This document shows positions 1 to 10,515 of a DNA stretch of 64,000 nt, one piece after another. A program made the translations under genes and the position numbers. The notes below the pieces were generated by a model. It did not search any database. It was not told the origin of the DNA and worked only from the letters and a program-made list of their open reading frames with translations. Numbering within the stretch: the stretch's first letter is position 1; each line of letters begins with the position of its first letter. The stretch comes from Aureobasidium sp. EXF-3400 (Eukaryota > Ascomycota > Dothideomycetes > Dothideales > Saccotheciaceae), in the NCBI GenBank assembly GCA_024195585.1, contig SWBL01000046.1:62001-126000 (forward strand). Direction: 5' to 3'.

Positions 1-449
1 GTGTCATGCCGCTACACTTGTAGACTCACTTGATCGATTTTCGATATCTGATCCTGCTGGAGTGTTCTGCTTGACTGGCCGAACCCTGCTTTCAGGCCAA
101 CAAAGATAGGAATATGCTGACAAGCAGCCATAGACTGAACATTTTGGTCAGATGGAACGCCCTTAGGAGGAAAGCTCAACTCACTGTTGCCATCAGTAGC
201 ACCCAATCGTCAGGACCATAAAGACCCCATCTATCAGGATTACGCATTCAGTCAACGACCCCTTGTCTTCGTGCAGTCCCTGACTCACCTGACCTTCAGT
301 CGTACCAACAAGGTGCCAAATGGATATATCAAGGATAGCAACGCGACAATCCAGACATAGCCAGCATGGTCTGTATCGCTGATACGAGAGAAGTACGTAA
401 TCCCAGGCGGCAGAGGAGCGCCATTGACTGTCGTTAGGTTCATAGCCAT
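1..449 (-). CDS. PTH11/fungal rhodopsin-like integral membrane protein, 5' part, cut by window edge
   Basis: Three exons read on the minus strand: 449-289, 230-185 and 134-30; the gene then enters an intron (donor at 29) and leaves the window. Start chosen at the ATG at 449, in the context MAMNLTTVNG. Exon 1 gives a first membrane segment (WIVALLSLIYPFGTLLVRL), exon 2 a short WGLYGPDDWVLL stretch, and exon 3 ends GLKAGFGQSSRTLQ. This order (first helix ending in VRL, then a YG.DD[WY] motif, then G[LF].[AY]GFG) is the known start of the fungal PTH11-like/rhodopsin-type family of seven-helix plasma-membrane proteins, some of which act as surface sensors. All splice phases close (161, 46 and 105 nt). 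The ligand or role of this copy cannot be told. Most of the protein is missing here. Confidence 0.72.
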
Positions 450-1315
450 GTGGGCATCTGCAGCTGCTGCAGGTCAAGTTCGAAGCAAGAAAATCGATAG
501 AAGCACATCACCGAATGCATTCGTAAGGTGCGCATGCTGCTACATTTGTCTCTTTATTACACTGCCGCTCGCTTTCTTGTCCTTTGAATCAGGGTTTATG
601 CCTCCTGCTCACGTTATCGCCGATGGAGGACCTCATTTGAGATTGATGCTCGGCTTGTCGGACCCGCGAAACATAAGCTCGGGACCCTTGGTCTGTTCGT
701 GGTTATGGCACCTGTCGGCAGAAGCGACCCTTGTCGACGTTCAAGTCAGCCTAAAGCACGCAAACCGCTCGCGCGGTCGGCTCATCTCGCCATACGGCCC
801 GTCTGAATCGTGGTAGGGCCACACGGTATACGATACCGCTTGTTTCTAACCGTGCCTAGAAGACTGAATTGATCGACATGGCACTTCATGGCGTCTGCAG
901 GTGAGATGAAACTCGCTTGTTCTCACTAACGAGCTACTTCCTGGTGAGAGAAGCTTGGTGTGTGGCTTTTAAGTTCTGATGGTAAGCAGCAAACTTTCTA
1001 GATGGCACTACAACAGGATCGTATGGATGAGTGCATCCTCTCACAATATCTCATCAGGTGAGAGAGAGACACTGATGTGCAAGTCTGTGATTTTGACTTC
1101 GAGCCCTGCATTTGCGACTTCGCACGTTCAATAGTTCGTGGTCTGGCAACCCAACTCAACTTCCTCGCACAGGGACGACATTTTGGTGGCGCAAATGAAT
1201 ATACCGTGGGTTTGGCAAAAAGTAATTCGGAGAAGAGAGCGTCCGCGTCAAGCAGCTCGTCAAACACTAATGGTTTGACGAATTGCTTTCAAGCAGACCT
1301 ATAGGCAATTTTCTT

Positions 1316-1323
1316 CTTATCAG
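1316..1323 (-). promoter_or_regulatory. AreA/NIT2-type GATA site
   Basis: The plus strand reads CTTATCAG, i.e. CTGATAAG on the minus strand, an extended consensus for the fungal nitrogen regulator AreA/NIT2 (core HGATAR). It lies about 810 bp upstream of the GABA-type permease start. Binding is inferred from the motif and from the known nitrogen control of such permeases. Confidence 0.45.
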
Positions 1324-1558
1324 TTGACGGAAGCGCAATCAGTCCATGCGGTCGTGCATGCGGCACAGCAAGATAGCTGCGATGGGATCCCTATATTTTG
1401 GTTTCAACTTGGAAAGTTTTCGATAGCTTGCTTCACTCTGCAGGATCAATTGGGTTTTTCCATCGTCTATAAACTCCATCCTTTGCTTCGTGTTTTCAAT
1501 GCCCAGCCAGTGTCGGGCCTTTGTGAGTGTGGTTTGGCAAAGGAAGCGACGTCCGTCC

Positions 1559-1566
1559 CTTATCAG
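1559..1566 (-). promoter_or_regulatory. AreA/NIT2-type GATA site, second copy
   Basis: The same 8-mer as at 1316 in the same orientation, 243 bp away and about 570 bp upstream of the permease start. Two identical extended GATA sites in one promoter are commonly needed for AreA activation. Confidence 0.45.
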
Positions 1567-1637
1567 CCGGCTAATCTATCTGGTATAGGACCAAAAAGCC
1601 TGGACCCTCCGACTCCGCAGATCTTTTGGAGGGGTTC

Positions 1638-1680
1638 GAACATGGTCCGCCGAAACAACTTCGGCTCTCAAACCATGTTC
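1638..1680. repeat. Nested inverted repeat (9-bp outer and 6-bp inner stems)
   Basis: GAACATGGT (1638-1646) pairs perfectly with ACCATGTTC (1672-1680), and inside it GCCGAA (1649-1654) pairs with TTCGGC (1660-1665) around a 5-nt loop. The inner arm also forms CCG-N9-CGG (1650-1664), the half-site arrangement bound by fungal Zn(II)2Cys6 regulators. It lies about 460 bp upstream of the permease start, between the GATA sites and the gene, and could be a regulator site or a structured leader. Confidence 0.5.
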
Positions 1681-2135
1681 ATCCTTCAGGAATATTTAAC
1701 GTGCGTAAAGTGGGACCAAACAAGACCCGAAAATAATTTATCCAAGACGCTTGAGACCATTTGCTGCCGTGCGGCGGCGTGGGTGGCTTGCATACGCCAA
1801 GCGACGAAACAAAAGGCTTGCCTTGAGGTTGCAATATGCAGAATGAACTCTAGGCCCGGGCTATCGTTGAAGGATAGTCCATGCACTGCGGCATGGTATT
1901 GCATCAGCAGAGAGGCGTGCAGATGGTCGGTAGTGCTCATTTGCTTCTTGGGTGTCTCTCTTTGCCTCAACATGGAAGGTGGCTCATGTGTGCGCATTGT
2001 ACTAAAATTGATTGGTGAAGAGGACTGCAACTATATGACTTCTGTAACCCTTGATACATTATTTCCTTTCGCCCTGTTTTCCTTACGAAGTTCAAGGCTT
2101 TTCTATCGCACTTGGATTCTATTGCCTATATCGCC

Positions 2136-4076
2136 ATGTCGACGTCTTTGGAAGACAACAAGACCAGCGCTATTCGCTTTGGCGAGCGTGAGATTGGTGA
2201 CTCTGACCATCGACCTACAAAAACCGCTGCCGCTGCCCGCCATGCGCAATTCGAACTGGGAGAGTACAATGACTCTCCCAGAGATGAAGAGATGGACGAA
2301 TCGACAGATGCATATGGTTCCGTACCAGCAGACAAGCGCGACATGATGCGCATGGGCAAGGAGCAAGAACTTCGTGTAAGTGCTTGCAAAGAGTGATGTT
2401 ATATCTGCGGACATTGCTGACGTTTGAGTACAGAGAGTGTTTCGACAAGTGTCTCTGCTGTCATTCACTGCCATCTTGATGGCAACATGGGAATTCGTTC
2501 TCATGGCTTGTACGCAAGGTCTCGTTGACGGCGGTCGTGGCGGTCTATTCTGGAGCTATATCTGGGTTATGATTGGTTACGGATTCATCATTGCCAGTTT
2601 GGCGGAAATGAGTTCCATGGCTCCTACATGGTAAGTCTCGAATTTTCGATAGGTCGACTGTAGCTGAACAAACCTTTGCAGTGGAGGACAGTATCACTGG
2701 GTGTCAGAGTTCGCACCTCCAAGTTGCCAGAAGTTCTTGTCATACATTACAGGATGGGTGTCGACGCTAAGTTGGCAAGCCGGGTATGTGACACATCACA
2801 ACGTACTTACCAAACATACTAATGTACAGTCAGAAACGCTTCTGGAGGTTTTCTCTGTGGAACACTGATCCAGTCTTTGATCGTTATCAAGAACCCTGAC
2901 TACGCTGCACCTGGCTGGCAAGGCACGCTGCTCGTCTTTCCTGTAATGTTGGTCTGTGTTGTGTTCAACATCTGGTTCAACCATTGGCTGCCTAGCATGC
3001 AGAATGCAGTCATGGTACTGCACATTGCTGGGTTCCTGGCTATTATGGTGGTCTTCTGGGTACTCAGTCCACATGTGCCTGCGAAAGATGTCTTCTTGGA
3101 CCTCCAAAACGGTGGCGGTTGGCAGACGACAGGACTCGCTCTCATGATCGGTCAGGTTTCTGCAGTTGGGTTCCTCGGAGCCTCAGACGCAGCGGCGCAC
3201 ATGTCAGAGGAAGTCAAGGATGCCGGACTGTCGGTCCCAAGAGCTATGGTGAGTGGTCATGGTGTACATGCTGGTCCTCGAACATGCTAACATTCATGGA
3301 AGTGGTGGACCTATATCGTAAACGGTCTTCTCGGTCTGATCATGTTGGTATCATTCCTCTTCGCTATGCCATCTGTCGACGATGCCATCAACGATCCGAC
3401 TGGCTACCCAATGATGTACGCCTTCCAGCAGGCAATGCCCATGACCGGCACCATTGTCCTGGCTGTGCTTATGATGGTCTTGTTGATGGCTGGTAACATT
3501 TCCTATCAAGCTTCAACTGCAAGACAGACATACGCGTTCGCCCGCGACCGTGGCTTTCCTGGTTCTCGCTGGTTGGGATATGTCAGTCCGAAGCTGATGA
3601 TCCCAGTGAATGCTGTGATTTTCTCAGCGGTGTTCACCATAATCTTATCGTTGATCAACATCGGATCTTCGGCTGCTTTCAATGCAATCATCTCGCTTGG
3701 TGCTGTAGCACAGATGGGAACGTACGCCATCTCAATCACTTGCGTACTGTACAGACGCCTGACAGCCCCGCACCTTCTCCCAAAGGCAAGGTGGAGTCTT
3801 GGCCGCTGGGGTGTGTTGGTGAACTTGCTCGGCCTTCTCTTTGCCTGGGAGGCCTTCTTCTGGTGTAAGTGATAGAAGATTTTCTTGGAAATCATCACTG
3901 ACAAACACATAGGCTTCTGGCCTAATGCTCAGCCCGTTACAGTCGACAACTTCAACTGGGCACCGGTCATGTTTGTTGCAGTTGTTGTGGCAGCCCTGAT
4001 CACCTACTTCGTCCAAGGACGCCGTGTATACAACGGCCCAGTAGTAATCGTGCAAGGTCGTCAGGAGGAGTCATAG
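2136..4076 (+). CDS. GABA/choline-type amino acid permease (APC superfamily)
   Basis: Six exons: 2136-2375, 2434-2630, 2682-2783, 2834-3248, 3303-3864 and 3913-4076, all phases closing, 559 residues. The protein has a hydrophilic N-terminus of about 80 residues, then about twelve hydrophobic segments. The stretches SSMAPTCGGQYHWVSEF (after helix 2), FLGASDAAAHMSEE (near residue 292) and NISYQASTARQTYAFARDRG are hallmarks of the fungal branch of the amino acid/choline transporter family that includes yeast Uga4 (GABA) and Hnm1 (choline). It is a plasma-membrane proton symporter for GABA or a related amine or amino acid; the exact substrate cannot be read. Two GATA sites upstream suggest nitrogen control. 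The last 54 residues sit in a separate exon after a TGTAAGT donor. Confidence 0.9.
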
Positions 4077-4935
4077 GCAGTATGACAGTGACAACAGAAC
4101 CGATGCCAACATCGCTGTGTCTTCCTACCTGTACATAGAAGTTGAAACAAGGGCGTTCAATGTTCAGATAAACGGTCGAAATTAGGTTTCGACTTTATTT
4201 TGGCGTTGCTTTTTGGCCGTCAATGACCGTGCGCTCAACGAGCATGTGAAGCATGTGAAGGGCTTCCTCGGAGCTGGAGGGAACAGAAGACAACTGCTGC
4301 AACCACTGAGCGAGAGAGCTGCGACGACGTGCAAGTTGTGTTGATGGCCCAGAACGAGACAACGACAGAGTCGTCGTGGATGTTGTCTTGAACCAAGAGC
4401 TAGCTGAGTCGCAGCCAATGGCAGATTGCGAAACGGGCGGTGAAGTCATTATCTGCTGGGCTGGGTTTCGGCGGCGTCGCGGTCAGAAGAATCGTCCAAG
4501 GGTCGGTCGCGTCGCTCATGTCTGTTTTGCAGCCTCCTGAGCTGCCGTGGCCTGTGCCTTTTCTGCTGCTCTTCTTTCTCAGGTGCTCGCTGCTTGCCCC
4601 GCGTGTGTGGGGCGTTTGTTGCCAGCTTCTCTCAACTCTCCTCCTATCGTCACGTATCTCTTCGAGTCTATACCTCTTCGACGCGCTCCGTCTTCCACGT
4701 ACGCTATATTGCTTCTTTGCCGTGCTGTGGATAAGCTTCAGTGAGCTCCAATCGAGCTCCATGATAGCTCCTTACCCCTCCGGCCGTACCCGCCTGAGCT
4801 GGTAATCCGACCTGCCTCTGTTCCTTCGCCCCGACAGGCTTCAATCATCGTCATCCGTTTGCGTAGCTTGGATCAGGTGCCTTGCGGCTGGTCAAGCTGA
4901 CAGCTCGAGCTGCAAGACTCGACTCTTCAATCGAC
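4077..4935. other. Intergenic region
   Basis: About 860 bp between two plus-strand genes: 3' flank of the permease, then the promoter of the zinc-finger gene. The only pattern I noticed is three AGCTCC words within 25 bp near 4743-4770. No gene seen. Confidence 0.5.
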
Positions 4936-6658
4936 ATGCCTCCCAAGTTGAACCACACGTCTAACCATCACGCGTCTGATCCGGACAATGAAGTCGTCTG
5001 TCCGATCAAGTCTGCTGATGGCAGCAACTGTCGCAAGAAATGCTTGGGCGTGCGTCCCCCTATTTCTTCTCTCTGTTTTTGATCCGTCTCCCGATATTCA
5101 CTGCTTTGCTGTCTTTGAATGTGTATTCCTGTATTTGTATCCGTCCCATGCACCATGCTGTCCCGTCTGCCCCGCGAGTCGTTCCTCCACGCCGCAATGC
5201 TTCATCGTATTGGTTAAGTCAACATGGGAATGCGACTTACAAAGGCATTATAGGAGAAGCGTTTCCGCTCGATGCAGGAGCACATCCGACGAGCGCATCC
5301 GGAATATTACATTCCCAAGCTGCCGGCAACCAAGGAGAGCTTCGACTTGATGGTTAACTCACCACCGTCTGAGCGGCCTCCTCGAGTAGAGCTATGGTCG
5401 CCGACGTCTGCGCCTCGCCAACCGCGACCACAGCCTGCAGACCACCACCGTAACAACGACCAGTATGCAGTTGGAGGACCCTCTGCAGGTGTGTTCAATG
5501 CGCCCTTGAGCGTTGCATATGACGGGCTGAGCTCATATGGATTGCAAGGCGGGCTGGGCCCCGTTCAGATAGCTCCCGACGGCTACGGCTTGCCAGCAGA
5601 ATACCGAAGGGGCTCCCTCATCCCGGCTGCGAACGCGGCTGCTGCGCTGGCACAGCTGCACTATGCTCGACCAGACGGAGAGTGGGACAATGATCAAGTA
5701 GGCCCTGACTGCGCTGATGACGCTGCTCCGAGCGCTAAGTACATGCGTCAGAACTATTTCAACGACCATGTGTCCGACGCAAAGAGAGCTCACATGGTGG
5801 ATCCCACGCTCTCAGCCGGCCAACAATTCCTCGATAGCCAATACCAAGAAGATCAGGGAACCCCGACGGGCCTGTCGCTGCTCAAGTCGCCCTCGAGTCG
5901 TCAGAACACCCTTCCTCCCATGCAGCTTTCCATTTCCCATAGCTCACATAAGAACTCGCTGACACAGAGTGCCCGCAAAGCAAAGCACGAAAGAGACAAG
6001 ATCAAGAACGAGAACCGCAAGGCCCTCAGTGCCGAACCTAACATGTACGGCAAGAGATGGGAAGATTTAATAGACGCTGCGACGTCTGCTACCGAAGAGG
6101 ATCGGGACCTGACACCTGTGCGTTGGATACAATTCTCTTTTGTTACGACCGGCTGCCACTGACAGTCTGTACCAGCTACCCGTCTCGCCCTACAAGTCAC
6201 CACAAGTCGGTGCACGCACACCACTCGCTCCCTTCGCTCTCGGCTCTCAATTCCAATCATATACCGCCTCACCCTTACAACAAACCCTCACGCCTCCTCC
6301 TGCCGATGCAGACGGACCACCTCTCGACATGGGCCCATTCCCCTCAGTCGAAGACAACCCCGTTTCATCCTCGATCGACTCGAATCAATCAGGCAACAAC
6401 TTCCACATCATGCCATCACAAAATATGTCTTCGGACTCATCACCCATGTTCTCGAACCCCGTACAAATATACTGCGCAGGCTGTAGGAGGCTTAGTATTC
6501 TCAAGGAGTGTTTCGCTTGCACAGAGTGTATCTGCGGTCTCTGCTCAGGTTGTGTCGATGCACTCATGGCAGAACAGTCCCGCGGACGCATAGCACAATG
6601 TCCACGGTGTCGCACAATGAGTGGACGATTCAAACAGTTCCAGCTCGACATACGCTAG
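4936..6658 (+). CDS. Fungal protein with N-terminal C2H2-type finger and C-terminal Cys-rich (RING-like) module
   Basis: Three exons: 4936-5049, 5254-6117 and 6176-6658 (486 residues). The first intron (204 bp, donor GTGCGT) splits the N-terminal finger: C32, C36 before it, H48 and H53 after it, in the conserved-looking block EKRFRSMQEHIRRAH. The middle (about 60-400) is low-complexity, rich in Pro, Ser and Gln, and disordered-looking. The last 70 residues hold nine or more Cys, arranged CxxC-x8-CxxC with a closing CPRCR, which looks like a small zinc-binding (RING-like) module. I know this layout as a conserved Pezizomycotina protein without an assigned function; a nuclear or ubiquitin-related role is inference only. 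Confidence 0.8.
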
Positions 6659-7179
6659 GGACTGTTTCACTCCACAACACCTTCCATTCTTTCTCCGACT
6701 TGTTTAATATAGCACAACTTCATTGTTATCCTTTCTTAGTGGCTGGCTTGGCTGTCTGATTCTGGGACTTGTTTGGCGCTGGTAGGCGTTTTGCTGGTGG
6801 TTGCTTATGCATTGTTTCTTCATGGACAAATGGGATGGGATAGACTGCTGTGGGAAGCTGGACCTGGAACGAACAATAGGAAGAACAATCATTTCTGGGA
6901 CATCCGGACAATTAAGTGCTTCTCTGTTTCACTTCATTCATGATCGGTGTGCCACGCGGAAGTTTTACTTGATCGTGTTGCACTTATCCGTTACCTTTCA
7001 GTCGTTGGTCTCACTCAATTTTCTGCAGTCTCACTTGGAACTGCTCTAACACCTATTTATATTCTGACTTCGGTCAGCCATCAACCTTTTCTTTCGCATC
7101 AACACAACTCGAACGGAAGAAGGCAACGGATTCGACCTTCGTGTCAATCGACCATTCGTCGCTTCCTTCCTTGATCATC
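6659..7179. other. Intergenic region upstream of first BTB gene
   Basis: About 520 bp: 3' flank of the zinc-finger gene and promoter of the BTB gene. A TATA-like TATTTATATT lies near 7052. No gene seen. Confidence 0.5.
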
Positions 7180-7942
7180 ATGTCGACTCCACCGGCTCAG
7201 CAAAGCGCAGTCAAGCCATCCTCGGGCGCCGTCTCGACACCTGACAAGCAACCTTCAACGTAAGTCGGCCCCAAGGCCCCAAGAACCTTTGCAAACATGA
7301 TGTTGACACTGAATTGATGATTGCAGCAAGCATTTCCAGAGCTTGGTGACTCTGATCGTCGGAAAAGAGAAGAAAGCATACACTCTGCACAAAGACCTCC
7401 TTTGCTTCAACTCCGACTACTTTCGTGCCGCATTCAACGGATCGTTCAAGGAAGCAGCAGAACGCAAGCTTGAACTCCCTGGCGTAGACAAAGATGTCTT
7501 TGAAGCGGCCCAGCTCTGGTTTTATACACGAAACCTTCAACTGCCCACTGACAACACCTACAATTTCCTTGTTGACCTGTGGATCTTTGCGGACCAGCAT
7601 CAGATACCCCTTCTCCAGAATCAAATCATGGATAGGATCTTTGCCAAGTGCCTCCAGTCTAACATCTTCAACCCTGCTGTAGTCCCTACAGTCTATGCGC
7701 AGACCACGACAGGATCCTCGCTACGCAAAGCTGTCATTGAAATCCTCGCTTGGACAACGCGCATCGAATCTGAGCCTGGTGCATTCCTTTCCGGACTTGC
7801 GACGGACTGGACAAATGAGAGCTTCATCGATCTCGTGATCGCAATCAACCAGTCTCGACTGAGCAAGACCGTCAAGTTCCCTGACCTTCCCAAGAGAGAT
7901 AAGTGCTTCTTCCATGTCCACGGCAAGGACGAACATTGTTGA
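7180..7942 (+). CDS. BTB/POZ domain protein, tandem copy 1
   Basis: Two exons, 7180-7259 and 7327-7942 (231 residues). After a short variable head, a BTB/POZ fold runs from about residue 30 to 130: VTLIVGKEKKAYTLHKDLL, then SDYFRAAFNGSFKEA, the classic turn where the key His and Tyr-Phe sit, then a WFYTR strand. The rest is helical, ending in KRDKCFFHVHGKDEHC. BTB domains form dimers and often deliver substrates to cullin-3; this one has no Kelch, MATH or zinc-finger partner domain, which is usual for the large expanded BTB families of dothideomycetes. The next gene is its paralogue with the same intron position. Confidence 0.88.
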
Positions 7943-8629
7943 GATCTCGAAGAAGATCAACAACACCATGGAAACCTTCTTGACTCCAGTCAGGTACGAC
8001 CAAGCATTGTCCAACGAATCGAAAGCCCACCTGACATTTCCAAAGAACAACATTTGAGCTCCTAGGTTCACCGCCGATCACTGCCTTCAGCAACCCGGCC
8101 GAATATCATATCGAAGAGCAAGGAACATCTTCAGAATTCTGTAGCGTACTCAATGGCTTTCACCAAATGCTCCTCAAGACATCTTCCCAATAGATCAGCC
8201 TCGAGCTCAGATTCCACTATTTCCACCAGGTTCATCAGTAGCAATGTGAACAGTAACCAATGTGTATCTATAAAATCACTCTAGACTATCAAGATCTTCA
8301 CTCGAATTCGGCGCTCAGAACATCCTTGAAAGTTCGACTACAGTCGAGTGAAGATGAATGACACACAAATGTCTGGTGTCCTTGTTCACTTTCACACTTG
8401 AGGCAACCATATAGTCGCGTTGCACCTTCCTTGTCTTCCTCATCTTCCTCGTCTATCGAAACGAATCACTGGGCAGTAGTGGCTCACTGAGTCTCGTGTC
8501 GACCGTCACTCCGCATCTGGCATCCTCGCATCGCGTCTCTGCATCAACACACCTCTATATAAACAAGCATTCTCGTCTGCTACGTCAGCTCCTAACCAAC
8601 TACAATACCTTTCCAACTCTCAAGTCATC
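7943..8629. other. Spacer between the tandem BTB genes
   Basis: About 690 bp. It holds the promoter of the second copy, including a TATA-like CTATATAAAC at 8552-8561, roughly 70 bp upstream of its ATG. No gene seen. Confidence 0.55.
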
Positions 8630-9370
8630 ATGTCCCAGGAATCTCTTTTTGGCCCATCTACAGGCGCGGTCTCAATCACCAACAAGTTCCCTTCAAAGTA
8701 ATTTCACTTCTCACGCACCAGCGAAAATCAGACACTAAGAATCTACAGAAAGTACTTTCAAGGTCTAGTTACCATTGTCATTGGCCCCTCCAAGAAAGAG
8801 TTTGCCGTCCACAAAGATTTGTTGTCCTTCTACTCAGACTACTTCCGCGCGGCCTTCAACGGATCCTTCGTAGAAGCAATCGACAAGAGGATCGAACTGC
8901 ACGACGTTGATCAAGAAGTGTTCGACAACTTTCACGGCTGGTTCTACACTCGCAAGTTCGTCTGCAATGACAACAGAGCCCTGGGATACCCGGCTCTTTG
9001 CAAGCTCTGGATCTTTGGCGATCGCTTCCAGACACCTATGCTACAGAACTGTGTCATCGACGAGATATTTGCTAAGAGATCACGAGATGGTTTCTTTAAC
9101 TTTGCAATGGCCAAGGTTGCTTATGACAACACTCTGGCTGGATCACCTCTTCGCAGAGCAATGATTGAGATCCTGGCTTACTTGGCATTCACGAAGGATC
9201 GTGATAATGGTGCGGTGTTCGTTAGCTGTGGCGGGTACTTCACAGCCGAGATACTCCAAGACCTTGTCAGAGAGCTTTTTACGGCTCGTGAGAACAACGT
9301 GCCTCATGGTCAGGCGCCCAAGAGAGACAAGTGCTTCTTCCATGTCCACAGCAAGAATGAGCACTGTTGA
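8630..9370 (+). CDS. BTB/POZ domain protein, tandem copy 2
   Basis: Two exons, 8630-8697 and 8749-9370 (229 residues). It is clearly a duplicate of the gene just upstream: same intron position just before KYFQGLVTIVIG, same SDYFRAAFNGSF turn, same GWFYTRKF strand, and the same C-terminal end KRDKCFFHVHSKNEHC. The central helices have diverged much more than the BTB turn and the tail. Role unknown; a substrate adaptor or dimerising scaffold is the default guess for BTB-only proteins. Start chosen at 8630 because it gives a head of the same length as copy 1 and spliced phases close. Confidence 0.88.
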
Positions 9371-10515
9371 TCATTCACAACTTCTACGGATTTGCACCCC
9401 AATCTATCGAGGTAAACTTCAGTATTACTGTACCGCCCAACATATCCTCTACTGTAATCACGCTGACACTAGACCACGACAGACGAGACCGTAATGCCAC
9501 AGGCACTTTCCAAATTCAGCGCTCAGCATCTCATGCCATACAAAATACGCGAACAGCTCATCTCACGCCTGATGCAGCCCATCTATTCAAATCCAAGCCG
9601 ATCAAGAACAAAGACGAGGAAAAGTTGAAACTTTAAATTAGCAGTATTAACACATTCCTTTTGTTTCCAAACAGATACACAATCTTTTTCACATGCCAAA
9701 TTTTATAGCTCTTGCTCTGGCCCAGCAGTGATATTGTACAATGCATGACCTGCAGAAATGCATAGAATGTTTCGAACAAGAGATGCAGCCAAGGTGACTT
9801 TATAAGTTCTCGACTCTTGATGGACAACATCTAAGCTTGTTCATGAACTCATTTGATTTTCTCTAAGTCGATTTTTTGTCTTTAATCATTTTCTCATCTT
9901 TTTTTTTCTTTTTTCTTTTTTCTTTTCTTTTTCTTTTTTTTTTGCATAATCGGCAGCTGATATAAGCAGGGTCGCGCCACCGGCAGGTATTTTCGATATC
10001 AACCCACCAATATCTCGACTGCCATTGATTCTGTATCCTTGAGTAGTGCTTGTATCCATGTATATGTCCTCTTAGATCATATGGCCATGAGCTGGAGATT
10101 GTAGATCAACTATGTGGCTCAAAATTGCAGATATTCAGAATATACCAATTCCTGATCTGACAGTCACGCTCGATACGGTGATGTTTCTGCACACTTTATA
10201 TGAATGAACTTGCAAACCAAAAGATACGACAGAGTCAGTGGAAAGGTATGCTTGGATCCCTTGATTCGACAGAAGTCAAGCTAGAAAAAGTCAAGCAAGC
10301 GGTAGAGTGTCTAACCGATCTCTGAATATTCTCCTAAACGAGACAAAAATCGGGATGAGATGTACAACCACGAGAATAATGAAAATGACTGTGCACAATT
10401 AAGATGTATGCATTAAGCAGAAGATACCGAATTAAACAGATAGTAAATTAAGCACTATTCAGTACATGTCTCAATCACATACGAAGCAACCCCACCACTA
10501 GACTCTCTTTCTCAT
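9371..10515. other. Intergenic region between BTB pair and carboxylesterase (convergent ends)
   Basis: About 1.1 kb, AT-richer than its surroundings, between converging genes. A pyrimidine tract lies at 9897-9943. No gene seen. Confidence 0.5.
9897..9943 (+). repeat. Polypyrimidine (T-rich) tract
   Basis: About 47 bases made only of T and C, mainly T runs broken by single C. A low-complexity run in a spacer between convergent genes. Confidence 0.8.

Larger units (their letters stand above)
450..2135. other. Long intergenic region between the PTH11-like gene and the GABA-type permease
   Basis: About 1.7 kb with no convincing gene. It lies between two divergent genes and so must carry both promoters. 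I see two identical GATA-type 8-mers (1316-1323, 1559-1566) and a nested hairpin (1638-1680), listed separately. The open frames here are short or lack an ATG. Confidence 0.6.

Noticed and set aside
424..816. Plus-strand frame of 130 codons
   Set aside because: It is antisense to the first exon of the PTH11-like gene and has no recognisable features.
1589..1649. tRNA-like segment (GGACCA...GGTTCGAACATGGTCC)
   Set aside because: Only 61 nt, no D arm or anticodon stem forms; the GTTCGAA word is explained by the inverted repeat at 1638-1680.
1324..2346. Open frame of about 340 codons on the plus strand
   Set aside because: It begins without an ATG, has no domain, and its 3' end overlaps permease exon 1 in another frame.
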